In this document: one piece after another, positions 43,481 to 53,333 of the stretch | Layout: every line of letters begins with the position of its first letter | Position numbering within the stretch: position 1 is the stretch's first letter | From: Basidiobolus meristosporus CBS 931.73 | Taxonomy: Eukaryota > Basidiobolomycota > Basidiobolomycetes > Basidiobolales > Basidiobolaceae | Direction: 5' to 3' | Assembly (NCBI GenBank): GCA_002104905.1 | Contig: MCFE01000252.1 | Coordinates: 1-64,000 of the forward strand | Length of the DNA: 64,000 nucleotides | Notes under the pieces: generated by a model | What the model was told of the DNA's origin: nothing | Seen by the model: only the letters and a program-made list of their open reading frames with translations | Database searches by the model: none | Made by a program: the position numbers and the translations under genes

Positions 43481-44735
43481 CAGTATATATGCCACCAAAA
43501 AATAAAGTAAAGTCTTCTGGTTCCCAACTAAACCCTACTGCTGATGGCAGCAGAAGTATGGTTGGACAACAGCTTGCTTTGACATTCAGTGCAACCAGCA
43601 GGGCTACATCCAAAAAGGCCATGTTAACTGTGTGCTCACTGAAGGTAATAATGTGGACTCCTCAGGCTCTCAGTCAAGTAGGCAATTGATAACATCAGCT
43701 GAGCCCCTAGCTGACCATTATGCTCATGTAGATGAGAATGTAGCAAAGGCAGTACCCACAGTTGAAGACCAGCCAGTAGCCATAATAGCATCAGCACAGC
43801 CCATATTTGCAAGTATGCTGTCAGCTCACACCAAAGCATTAATGAAGCAATTAGGTGCAGTGGCTTTTAGGATAGATGCAATGGTCCAGAAAAATTAGGA
43901 AATAGTCCAGAAACAGGTTGAACAAATAATATGTGTAGAGCAATCAATATCCCAGGTAGAGAAAGCAGTATCTTTGCTGCAAAGAAAGGACTTAAGTAGC
44001 TCAATGTCACAGCCAAGAACTGCAACATTTCCCAATGTAACAGCAGAAGAACACTGTACAGTCTCTGAAGCACAACAATGGTGCCTAAAGATAAAGCCCA
44101 CAGAAATATCTATCACAGTATGGGAGGGAGACAATGTGGTGCTTATACCGAAGCCTAATAATCAAAAGACATTGAAGATCTGTGAAGCCATTGAGTGCAA
44201 TAGTGATTAGTGGACTATTATTCAAGAGGCTGTCAGAAGTCTGGCACACCATCACCTTAAGGCCAGCATACCATTGCACCATCAGGAACTCAAGGCCAAG
44301 CAGAATGCACTTGACGTGTTCCATGAGCATTATCCTGAACTCAGATGGGCAAATAGATTTTGGGCTAGCATTGGAATGCTAAGAAAGTATTTTAAGAACA
44401 GCAGAAACTATCAAAGGCAGAAGAACAAGGATGCCATGGCTGAAAAACAGTGGCTTCCTCAAGAGCCCATTGCAACTACAGTTGAGGGCTCAAAATACAT
44501 AGAAAAGCAATGTCAGGTTGCCAGGAGAGTGCCAGCAAGTGACATGCAGGCCAAAACAGATGTGTCAGTGCTGAATGTAGCAAGGAGAAAGTGCAGTTCA
44601 TCACAAGAAGCACTCAGACAAGGTAGCAGTGAAAGACCTGGCAGTGATAAAGGAAAAGAAAAGGGAAAAATGTCTACCCAAGCCAGAGACAGGGAGGCAT
44701 GCAATAAAACTGCAGTTCTTGCCAATTAACACTGC
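43481..44735 (+). pseudogene. Tnp2-element divergent accessory gene, copy C
   Basis: The best copy of the accessory gene is read from MPPKNKVKSSGSQ at 43,489. It continues through 43,632-43,898 and 43,974-44,210 (VEKAVSLLQRKDLSSSMSQ, then VVLIPKPNNQKTLKICEAIE) and 44,274-44,729 (ELKAKQNALDVFHEHYPEL, ARRKCSSSQEALRQGSSERP). The frame changes several times, so it is broken or spliced. The Lys/Ser-rich, low-complexity tail and the short helical region suggest a nuclear DNA-binding or scaffold protein, but no known domain is visible. It is divergent from the transposase, with about 250 bp between them as a likely shared promoter. Confidence 0.6.
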
Positions 44736-46250
44736 AAGCAAAAAAGTATTTTACCTCTTGAAGTTCACATTTCAATTCCTCAAGGTATTCACTTATACTC
44801 TGTCTGATACTTTGGAATTGTTGCCTTGTTGGGTCCAGTATACACTACTTGTGGAAGCCACTTAGCACCACCAATATATTACTTAGTACATGAGTCACTT
44901 GAGGCACAAACTCATTCAGAAACTCTTTGGTTCCCAGTGTTGAGGCACAAACAGACACATCCAGCCCATACTGTGTGAATTGCATGCATGTGGTTTCCAC
45001 ATTATATCCTCACACTCTCAGCTCATTCTTGATTTCAATACCTGTCTTTTCTGTTTCTTTGCACATACATCTGCTGTCATCTTGACATACAACTCATGCC
45101 ACATCTTTCTACTCCAGTTCTTCCATCTCTGCTGACTCTCTGAGGCATCCAGTTTTGCTAGACTAATGAGTAATGGCCAAATATTTGTATGAAGGCCCAT
45201 CATAGACACTTGGGCCATACTAAAATCATTTGAAAGAACTCAAATGGATGCAACATCAACTTCTTTAGTCTGGACCACTTGTGTGCACTGGAGGAAGGAT
45301 TTTGTCTGGGTTGTACTAAGTATGAGTTGAGACTTGGTATTGAGATTAAGTTACATAAATTATCCTCAGACAATGACTTGGTGACTTTATTAGTGATTTA
45401 ATCACAACTCTATAATCAATTAGAGAATATGCAACTGATGTGATCTGATCCATGTTAATATAATCTAAGATAAATTATGCATAATGTATGGAAAAATCAA
45501 CAATCACATTTGCTTTTATATATATTTCAAAGACCAAGCAGATGCCAGTATTATACTATATAAGTATCCAAATCCTTCATCATGGTCCCTATATCAAGTT
45601 TCAACTCATCTTTGGTACAACCCAGACAAAATACATCCGCTGGTGCACATAAGTGGTCCAGACTAAAGAAGTCAATGTTGGATCCATTTGAGTGCTTGCT
45701 CACAGGCATGGTCTGGATCAGAAAAGTCAATATTGGGTTTGTTGGGGCTGTTACCAAATGGTTTTAGTATGGCCTAACTGTCTATGATGAGCATTCATAC
45801 AGATATTTGGGCACTACTCATTAATCAAGTACAACTGGATAACTCAGAGTGCTGACATAGATGGAAGAATCAGAATAGAAAGCTGCAGCATGAGTTCTAC
45901 ATTGAGATGCCAGCATATGTATGTAAGAACATATATAACAAGACAAGTACTGAAATCAAGAATCAGCCAAGAGTGTGGGGATTTAATGAGGAAACTGTGC
46001 AAAAAATATACGCACAATTTGCACAGTTTGGGTCAGACATTTCTGTTTGTGCCTCAACTTTGGGAATCAAAGAGATTTTGCATGAGTTTATTCCTCAAAT
46101 GACTGACATACCACATGATATATTAGTGGAGCTAAGTGGCTTCCACAGGCAGTATATACAGGACTCATCAAGGCAACAGTTCAAAGTATCAGACAGAGGG
46201 TAAGTGAATACCTTGAGGAATCAGAAGGTAAGCTTCAAGAGGAAATATAC
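44736..46250. repeat. Large inverted repeat, arms about 610 and 660 bp
   Basis: The left arm (44,736-45,350) and right arm (45,590-46,250) are inverted copies with a 240-bp AT-rich loop. Both arms encode the same peptide outward. On the right arm, plus strand 45,907-46,203 holds RVWGFNEETVQKIYAQFAQF and EFIPQMTDIPHDILVELSGF. On the left arm, the minus strand holds ELYVKMTADVCAKKQKRQ and related codons. The outer ends read ATACCTTGAGGAAT. The arms may be the 3' part of the Tnp2 accessory gene. No known domain recognised. Confidence 0.8.
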
Positions 46251-46859
46251 AGACTGCTAGCAACTGCATCTAGATTGTGCCAGCCTGCCTTGCTAAATTC
46301 CCTACAGTCACTTGCAATGCCAGTGCACCAGCGCATGTCAGTTTGACTTACATAAACACCTTTCACAAGAGCACCCTGCATTGAGTCAACAACTGTGCTT
46401 CAAAGCAAGACTACCATAACTTGTCATACTGCTCATTAGACATGAGTCCATTGGAGCAGGCCAAGTTGCGTCAACATGTAGCATTCCATTAAGCTCAGCC
46501 AAGGGCCTTACCAACACATCAAGTTGCACCTGCACCTGGCATTACACCTGATCATCAGCAAGAGACTTCTGTTAACTGACTGGCAATGTCCTACTTGAAG
46601 TGACTCCACCACTAGGACCTTTGGCAAGTGGAAGAACAAATCAGGATGTGGCATTTTAGGCTGGTTCTGTAACATCATCTTGAACAATTCAGCATTGCCA
46701 AGCTCCAGCACTGCACTCATCAACTAGGAGGCAAAATACTGACTACAAGTACACAAGTGGCCAAGATGATAGTCAATCAGGAATTAGTTCAGGTGTGCAA
46801 AGTGATTCATTACCAAATGCTTCAGTATTAATCCCTGTGAGAAAAAAACATAGGAGAAA
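46251..46859. other. Unassigned transposon-derived stretch
   Basis: Only short open frames with stops. A plus-strand Ser/Gln-rich reading near 46,740-46,870 resembles the tail style of the accessory gene (TQVAKMIVNQELVQ). No family recognised. Confidence 0.35.
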
Positions 46860-47530
46860 ACAATTTCATTGAATTGCTATCATTTGTTGTGATCTGAACA
46901 ACTCATTTGTTTTTGCAATCCAAATCAAGCCATCCTAAATCAGTTATCATTTAGTTTTTGATATGAGTAATATCAAGATTGTCTCCCACTTGGACTAAAC
47001 CCCTATAAATAAACACCCTGCATAAATATACACTATCTGTAGCACCAGTGCAGCTATTTCATCTGTCTTGCACTTACTCAATTGGTTGTGTGCTGGCTAT
47101 GATACCTAGGCAATCACTAAATTCAGGCATTTACTTGCATAATGGGTAAAGTGGGATATCTGATAATAAATCAGGTAGCTTGTGTATTAGTCAATGAGTC
47201 AATTGGGGTCTTGTAGCTTCAGGATACTTTAGGACCAACTAATCACTGACATACTGTCTAATTAGAGTGATGGTAGCCAAAATGGTAAGTATCAGTGTAG
47301 TTTACAGTGTGGTACACATTTATTTCCATTTACATTAAAGAAACATATCCAAATACCAGATTTTACTTACCATAGTAGTGGCATCCAATTACACATGTGA
47401 GGCAAACATTACATGTTGGTGCAATCATTGGTGCCAAACATTTGTATCAGATTCTGCCATAGTATGCAGAACTGCCCCACATGCAATGTGTTGTGGTAGT
47501 GCAGAGTCAATGTGTCACGTCTGTTCATCC
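46860..47530 (-). repeat. Second, truncated copy of the Harbinger-like element's left half
   Basis: The reverse complement of this stretch follows 10,690-11,290: GGTAAGTATNAxTGTAGTTT-type block at 47,284, CATTTACATTAAAGAAACAT at 47,330, and the peptide around 47,378-47,470 matches 10,800-10,690 (ANITSWLNHPCQ versus ANITCWCNHWCQ). The transposase part is not present. Confidence 0.6.
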
Positions 47531-48048
47531 TTGCTTGTAGTCATATTTAGTCAAGATATAAATAGTATGTTTTTGGTGGTTGCTGCATTTCTGCTGATTT
47601 TCTCTCTTTTTGAAGCACTGGCTAGATGTGTCCTCACCATTAGCAGTATTGGCAAGAAAGGTTGTTATTACACTTAACAGGTTGTGAGTATCCTTTTGGT
47701 GGTGATCAATGCTTATTAAAGAATTTTTTTCCCTCTCATTGGTGCTTGATTTTCTCATTACAAATCCAGGGGCCTTCCATATGTGTATTATAGTGTTGAA
47801 TCTTCAGCTCTGGACACTATGACTTATAAAAGACAATGAGACCTGTCTATTAAGCTATTCAGGAGGACAACTAATGTGTATTCAGCACTATTTTGTATGC
47901 CCATAATCAACAAAGTATTTCAGTTGATTAGATCTTATATGTTCTCATGTGAGCAACTTTACTAGTAGAGAAGCTTTGTCTAAGGTACATATTCCTAGCT
48001 GCTGAGCCCAATTGGTAGGTGTCCTCTAGTACCTGTCAGGCATTGCGT
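47531..48048 (-). pseudogene. Copia copy v gag, C-terminal part
   Basis: Minus-strand codons (VMRKSSTNERE at about 47,758, and upstream LVDTYQ-like codons near 48,040) match the copia Gag at 52,680-53,000. The 804-bp LTR element is inserted at GCGT: the other half of this gag lies at 51,666-51,842. Confidence 0.65.
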
Positions 48049-48852
48049 TGTGGTAGGGTAAACATACCTCCCACAGACAAGTTTATTCATATAGTCATTA
48101 TGATATACTTATCCATATTTTATCTTATCAGTATTATCCCATTCTTCTTCTGCCCATATTATCAGTATTATCCCCATATGATGTTTACCCTGATTAGTTA
48201 TTAGCATTAGTTATCCCAGATGTTATTCAGCTTTGTGATCAGTAGATGTATCTATATAAGGCAAGTACCCGCGTCAGTACCCGTGACACATGACCTAGGT
48301 CTGTGTTACCATCCCTACCATTTCAATACCATATATGGTATTTCTATGTTGCACAGGTTTCAGATTACTGATTCCTGATTGGTTGAGAGTGCTGTGCCTT
48401 TTAGAACCTTCCAGGACATTCTTGGCATATTTTTAGCTCATAGTGATGTCATCAAGAATTCCACTGATACCTAGAATCTTCTAGAACCTTGTCATTAGTA
48501 ATCACTTGGCAATCAGGAAAAGTATTTAAGGGAAAGCAATCCCTCATCAATAAATCATCCCTTCTATCAGTAACACTTCTACCTTATTGATTAGCAGCTG
48601 ATCACTGCACCTGCCTTCAACAGTACATCTCAGACCTGCCATCAAGGAGCTTTTCAGGGTAGTGCACAAGACACACAGAGGCCTTTGGAGACACTTGGAG
48701 CACCTAGGAAGCTAGAGAAGCAGGAGCTTTTACCATAGTGACATATTGACAAAGACACCAGCAGTTTAGACACAGAGGTTATTGCACCCATCAGACACCT
48801 CACACACCTTGAGTTGTGTAGCTTCTCCCTGGAGTACCTCTACACCACCACA
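48049..48852 (+). repeat. Gypsy family d LTR, 5' LTR of the Gag-protease element
   Basis: An 804-bp LTR, TGTGGTAGGG to CACCACCACA. A TATA-like GTATTTAAGG lies at about 48,522 and CAATAAATC at about 48,548, a plausible promoter and poly(A) signal. A duplicated AGTACCCG motif (48,265 and 48,276) holds nearly all its CpG. Confidence 0.95.
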
Positions 48853-48856
48853 TATT

Positions 48857-48873
48857 TGGCACCCAACGTGGGG
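48857..48873 (+). promoter_or_regulatory. Primer-binding site, tRNA-Lys type
   Basis: Four bases after the LTR the sequence TGGCACCCAACGTGGGG is, apart from one position, the primer-binding site used with tRNA-Lys (CUU type) by many retroelements. It is complementary to a tRNA 3' end CCCCACGTTGGGTGCCA. Confidence 0.8.
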
Positions 48874-48926
48874 GGTTTGACTGAACTGCCCCTAGAAGAC
48901 TTAAGAAAGAACAAATTATCAAGACC

Positions 48927-50783
48927 ATGGATCTACCTTTACCAGGAATGCAAGGAACCCCTTTCTTTGATGGAACTAAAGTTAAAGCTTTCATCAAGAG
49001 GTGGGAGCTTTTCTGCAGAGCCCACAAAATACCTGAGGCCATTATGGCTGAAGAGATGCCCCCCTACAGCACTGATGAGATCATGCTCTCATTATATGAA
49101 AGAAATGATCTGCTGACAAATTGGACCCTCTTGAAGAGCTACTTGATTGATGAATATGGAGAGAGACAAGTTGACTACACACTTCAAGACTTGGAGAACT
49201 TTGCTTATAGCAAGTTTAAGCTGCTACCATTGAAAGAATACTTGAGTGGCCTTGAGCAAATTGGAGAGTCACTGAAAGCCCAAGGAGTTATAACTGATCT
49301 CACTTTATCTGCCTATCTTCTCAGAGCACTACCAGAAGACCTGGTGAGAAGGATTGAAAACAATCCTACTGTGAAAGCTATGAGTTCACTGCCTGCATTT
49401 CAGTTAGCTAAGCAGATTCTACTTGCCCCTGAAGAAACCTCACCAATCAGAAAGCTTCTTTCAAGCTCAGCACAAAACCAAGATAGCCAAGACTTACTTC
49501 ATCCCAGTAATCAAAGCACTCAAATTCAGGAGCTGACACAGCAAATAGAGAAACTCTCTTTGCTACTCACCAGCAAAGCATATGGGCAGAAGCCAGTAGA
49601 GAAAGAAGTCAAATATACATGCATGTGGTGTGACTCTGCCAACCATTCCAAGAGAAATTGCCAAGAGCTTCAGTCATTACTATCCACAGGTGATGTCCTA
49701 TATAGTCCTCAGGGATACATAGTCAGTAAGCATGGTGACAAATTATCCACAGCATTTGGACAAGGAGGAATGAGAGTTCACTACAAGCAAGTCACCTCTC
49801 ATACAAGAAAGGTTCAACTCCATGAAGAAGAAGATCCTGACTACTTTGATCCAGCTGAAGTTCTGAACTTTGACTATGAGGACCCCAGAGAGGCCCAAGA
49901 TCATATAGCTTCAATTTATGCTTCAAAGAGACACCATCCTGAAAAAATGGCTAATCCAGGCCCAGCAACAAAAGTACCAAGATGTGAGCCAGAAGTTGTG
50001 ATTGAGAAGAAAGCATCACCCCCATTAATTTTACAAGAGTCTGCCAAGGCCAACAACTACCACATGCAGCCTAGAGTCAAGCAAAATGGTACCCCAGAGG
50101 CTCTGACAAGTCATATACTAGGAAGCAACATATCAATCAAGGTTGGAGAGCTACTCAGTGTATCACCATCTGTAAGAAAGACTCTGGATGAGCATATCAG
50201 AATAAGAAAGCATCCAATTGAATCAACTCAAGGCAACCAGGTCAGGACAGTTCAAGGAAGCCAAAATATCAGTAAGCTGCATCAAAGCCAGAAACACTAC
50301 TACTCAGTGGCAACTGCAACAACTACAGGAACTGTGCATAATCAAGAAATCCTATGTCATATAGACAGTGGATCTGAGATATGTGTGATGCCTTTGGAGG
50401 CTTGGAAACAACTACCATGCAAAGACTTATTGCCCATAGACACCAATATCAATTGGAGCATGAAGGATGCCAACTCAGGGCAATCAAAGCTTTTAGGAAT
50501 TATTCACAGCTTCCCTTTCATCATTGAAGGAATACCCCATGAGATCCCAGTATTCATATGTGCAAAGGCTAACTTTGAATTACTTCTTGGAAGACCATGG
50601 GAGGTAAAAGCAAGAGCAACTGCAGTGAACTACCCTGATAGTTCAGCATGGTATACTATATACTCAGAGAGCCCAGGACTAACAGCAACCTTCTGTGGTG
50701 TGGACTCAAACAATATCCGATCAATGACATCATGTAGATTTCTATCTCAAGAAAGGACAGGTGGCTTCATTGAGGAAGACTGA
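48927..50783 (+). CDS. Gag-protease polyprotein of the non-autonomous element (618 aa)
   Basis: One open frame codes for a Gag of the fungal Ty3/gypsy type. The N-terminal capsid-like part covers about residues 1-185 (FFDGTKVKAFIKRWELFCRA, LKSYLIDEYGER, LPLKEYLSGLEQI, AYLLRALPEDLVRRIE). A zinc knuckle lies at about 230-243 (CMWCDSANHSKRNC, spacing C-2-C-4-H-4-C), followed by an acidic linker and a conserved ILGSNISIKVGELLSVSPSV region at about 400. A retropepsin domain has its catalytic Asp in HIDSGSEICVMP at about 480 and the LLGRPW flap-side motif at about 552. It ends shortly after the protease, where gypsy RT would begin. No frameshift or stop is present, and the catalytic residues are intact. 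The start at 48,927 lies 75 bases after the LTR. Arg is encoded by AGA/AGG only, and I count one CpG in the whole frame. Confidence 0.9.
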   Translation: MDLPLPGMQGTPFFDGTKVKAFIKRWELFCRAHKIPEAIMAEEMPPYSTDEIMLSLYERNDLLTNWTLLKSYLIDEYGERQVDYTLQDLENFAYSKFKLLPLKEYLSGLEQIGESLKAQGVITDLTLSAYLLRALPEDLVRRIENNPTVKAMSSLPAFQLAKQILLAPEETSPIRKLLSSSAQNQDSQDLLHPSNQSTQIQELTQQIEKLSLLLTSKAYGQKPVEKEVKYTCMWCDSANHSKRNCQELQSLLSTGDVLYSPQGYIVSKHGDKLSTAFGQGGMRVHYKQVTSHTRKVQLHEEEDPDYFDPAEVLNFDYEDPREAQDHIASIYASKRHHPEKMANPGPATKVPRCEPEVVIEKKASPPLILQESAKANNYHMQPRVKQNGTPEALTSHILGSNISIKVGELLSVSPSVRKTLDEHIRIRKHPIESTQGNQVRTVQGSQNISKLHQSQKHYYSVATATTTGTVHNQEILCHIDSGSEICVMPLEAWKQLPCKDLLPIDTNINWSMKDANSGQSKLLGIIHSFPFIIEGIPHEIPVFICAKANFELLLGRPWEVKARATAVNYPDSSAWYTIYSESPGLTATFCGVDSNNIRSMTSCRFLSQERTGGFIEED

Positions 50784-50847
50784 GAGAGCACTTTGTTCTC
50801 CAAACTTACAGTGGTTAGCTAAAAAGTTTCAGGGAACTTTTTAGCTC

Positions 50848-50861
50848 AAGTGGGGGGTGGA
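50848..50861 (+). promoter_or_regulatory. Polypurine tract of the Gag-protease element
   Basis: AAGTGGGGGGTGGA stands directly before the 3' LTR and is the expected plus-strand primer. The relic at 39,051-39,063 has ACAGGGGGGTGGA in the same place. Confidence 0.85.
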
Positions 50862-51665
50862 TGTGGTAGGGTAAACATACCTCCCACAGACAAGTTTATT
50901 CATATAGTCATTATGATATACTTATCCATATTTTATCTTATCAGTATTATCCCATTCTTCTTCTGCCCATATTATCAGTATTATCCCCATATGATGTTTA
51001 CCCTGATTAGTTATTAGCATTAGTTATCCCAGATGTTATTCAGCTTTGTGATCAGTAGATGTATCTATATAAGGCAAGTACCCGCGTCAGTACCCGTGAC
51101 ACATGACCTAGGTCTGTGTTACCATCCCTACCATTTCAATACCATATATGGTATTTCTATGTTGCACAGGTTTCAGATTACTGATTCCTGATTGGTTGAG
51201 AGTGCTGTGCCTTTTAGAACCTTCCAGGACATTCTTGGCATATTTTTAGCTCATAGTGATGTCATCAAGAATTCCACTGATACCTAGAATCTTCTAGAAC
51301 CTTGTCATTAGTAATCACTTGGCAATCAGGAAAAGTATTTAAGGGAAAGCAATCCCTCATCAATAAATCATCCCTTCTATCAGTAACACTTCTACCTTAT
51401 TGATTAGCAGCTGATCACTGCACCTGCCTTCAACAGTACATCTCAGACCTGCCATCAAGGAGCTTTTCAGGGTAGTGCACAAGACACACAGAGGCCTTTG
51501 GAGACACTTGGAGCACCTAGGAAGCTAGAGAAGCAGGAGCTTTTACCATAGTGACATATTGACAAAGACACCAGCAGTTTAGACACAGAGGTTATTGCAC
51601 CCATCAGACACCTCACACACCTTGAGTTGTGTAGCTTCTCCCTGGAGTACCTCTACACCACCACA
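50862..51665 (+). repeat. Gypsy family d LTR, 3' LTR of the Gag-protease element
   Basis: 804 bp, read base by base as identical to 48,049-48,852. GCGT follows. Confidence 0.95.
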
Positions 51666-52021
51666 GCGTTCCAATTTTTTTCTTGAGCAATGCATTGGCA
51701 ACTTGTCTTTTGCTTTAAGGTAAATGTAGCTGAACTCTCTGTGTTCTTTCTTCTGATACTTTGAGGCTTCTTCTCCTACACCTTTAGGATTGCATTCATT
51801 TCCCATAATAATATGCCAAAGGCCACTTTCCTGTAATATCATCTCAGCTTCATTTTCCAGCCTTGGTAGTTAGATTCATCCAACTACTCAGCAGAGGTAA
51901 AAATTCCAACTATAACAGTAGCAGACATTCCAGAGAGTGGCAGATTGGGGCTCATTACTGGCTTTAGGAGCTTTGGAGAAATTGAATGTGATTGGGAGAG
52001 CAAATAGATTATGTGGTCTTT
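51666..52021 (-). pseudogene. Copia copy v: gag N-terminus, primer-binding site and LTR tail
   Basis: Minus strand 51,842-51,666 encodes the Gag start (LQESGLWHIIMGN, KYQKKEHREFSYIYLKAKDK). Further upstream in its sense, TAATGAGCCCC (51,947-51,957 in reverse) is a decayed primer-binding site, and 51,960-52,021 is the last about 60 bp of a type a LTR. That tail abuts the head of the next, oppositely oriented LTR at 52,022. Confidence 0.75.
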
Positions 52022-52369
52022 GTTGTAAAAATTTGTAATTTCACCTAAATACTCACCTAACTTAGTTACTTGGATCATTACTGTCAAATCCTAGAGAATA
52101 CTGACCAAATGCCTTGTTGGAATCTACTTAGAATATTTTCACCAAAACATCTGGTGCCAAGAACATGAAATTTCCCTAAGTTGTCCAAACAGCCCCAAAC
52201 TTTGCACAAATGCTCTTGGGATCTTCCTACACCTGTTCTGTGTGCTTTTTATGGCAATATCATGTAAAAGTATAGATACTACTTATACATTCAATAGATT
52301 ACTAAGTGAAACCCCCATAATATACTTGTTCCCCTAATCACTTCCAATATCTCCAAGACTCTTACAACA
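52022..52369 (+). repeat. Copia LTR, type a (5' LTR of copia copy iv)
   Basis: A 348-bp LTR, TGTTGTAAAAATTTG to CTCTTACAACA, matching 1,354-1,703. ATTCAATAGATT near 52,300 replaces the AATAAA of other copies. Confidence 0.9.
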
Positions 52370-52381
52370 GGTTATGAGCCC
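52370..52381 (+). promoter_or_regulatory. Copia primer-binding site copying the tRNA-iMet anticodon arm
   Basis: GGTTATGAGCCC adjoins the LTR. It is the complement of the anticodon-loop region of initiator tRNA-Met (GGGCTCATAACC), not of a tRNA 3' end. Drosophila copia and Ty5-type elements are known to prime from a cleaved half of this tRNA. Decayed versions stand at 36,567-36,579 and 51,947-51,958. Confidence 0.8.
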
Positions 52382-53333
52382 CAAGCTATCACTCTCTGCA
52401 ATGTCTACTGCAGCAATGACTGAAACTTTACCTCTGCAGAAAAGTTGGATGGATACAGCTACAATGTGTGGAAGTTGCAGATGATGATGCTGCTATAAGA
52501 AAGAGGTCTTTGTATATTGTCATGGGAGAACATTAGCCTCCTAAAAATGTGGGAGAGGGATTTTTAAAGTACCAGAAGAATGAACAAAGTGCCTTTAACT
52601 TTGTTTGCCTTGATATCAAGGACAATTTGCTAATTCATTGCTTAAGGGCAAAAACAGCAAAGAATGCCTGGAGGGCATTAGTTGACACCTACCAGTCATG
52701 TTCTGCTGCCAAGAAAATGTGTCTTAAATAAGAGTTCTATACAACAAAAATGCTGCCAGGAGAAGTCATGAATAATCTAATGAACAAAATTACCCTGCAG
52801 GTGGATGAGATGGAGTCTGTGGGTGAACCAGCTACTGATGAGGATGTAATAGTCAGCATCCTGAATAGCCTGACAGACAAGCTTCAGGGCTTTTTAGCTG
52901 CCCAAGAGTCCAAAACTGAAGATTTGACTTTAAATTATGTATATGGAAGGCTCCTGGATAAAGAATTAAGAAAATCAGGTGCCAAGAAGAAGGAAGAATA
53001 AAATGCTTAAATAGCCAGTAATAACCAACAAAGGAGATACCCAAGACCTTTTCAAGGAAATAGCAATTGTTTTGCAACTACTGCAAAAGGAAAGGGCACA
53101 CATCAGACCAGTGCTGGAAAAAGAGAGATAGTTAGCAGAAAAAGCCTGTATATGGAGATGTGGCAACAACTGAAGATAGAATACTCACATTTGCACTCAA
53201 TATGACCCTAAACAAGAATTCTCAGATGTGTCTAATTGACTCTGGCACATCTTAAAACTTTACCCACCAAGAAGAACTTTGTACCCAATATCAAGCAATC
53301 CCAATCAAGAAGGTTTTCATGGGTGACAATACC
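52382..53333 (+). pseudogene. Copia copy iv: gag (UBN2-type) and protease
   Basis: Plus strand 52,549-53,001 encodes the Gag domain in two open pieces: FLKYQKNEQSAFNFVCLDIK, NAWRALVDTYQ, LPGEVMNNLMNKITLQVDEM, LTDKLQGFLAAQESKTEDLT and GRLLDKELRKSG. A degraded Cys-rich segment follows near 53,080. At 53,220-53,330 comes the protease with CLIDSGTS (catalytic Asp present) and KKVFMGDN. A stop at 52,730, a stop after 53,001 and another inside the protease motif inactivate it. Tnp2 copy E interrupts it at 53,334. Confidence 0.82.

Larger units (their letters stand above)
48049..51665 (+). mobile_element. Non-autonomous LTR retrotransposon encoding only Gag and protease
   Basis: This 3,617-bp element has every structural part of a recent retrotransposition product: two 804-bp LTRs that I read as identical, TG...CA ends, GCGT on both sides (48,045-48,048 and 51,666-51,669), a primer-binding site at 48,857, a polypurine tract at 50,848, and one uninterrupted 618-codon gene. 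Reverse transcriptase, RNase H and integrase are absent: only 78 bp separate the stop codon from the 3' LTR. It must therefore have been mobilised in trans. Its LTR and polypurine tract match the decayed gag-pol relic at 34,543-39,785, a plausible relative of the helper. It is inserted in the gag of copia copy v. Confidence 0.9.

Noticed and set aside
48049-51665. Gag-protease element as a host-domesticated gag gene
   Set aside because: Identical LTRs, target duplication, primer-binding site and polypurine tract show that it is a mobile element, not a domesticated gene.
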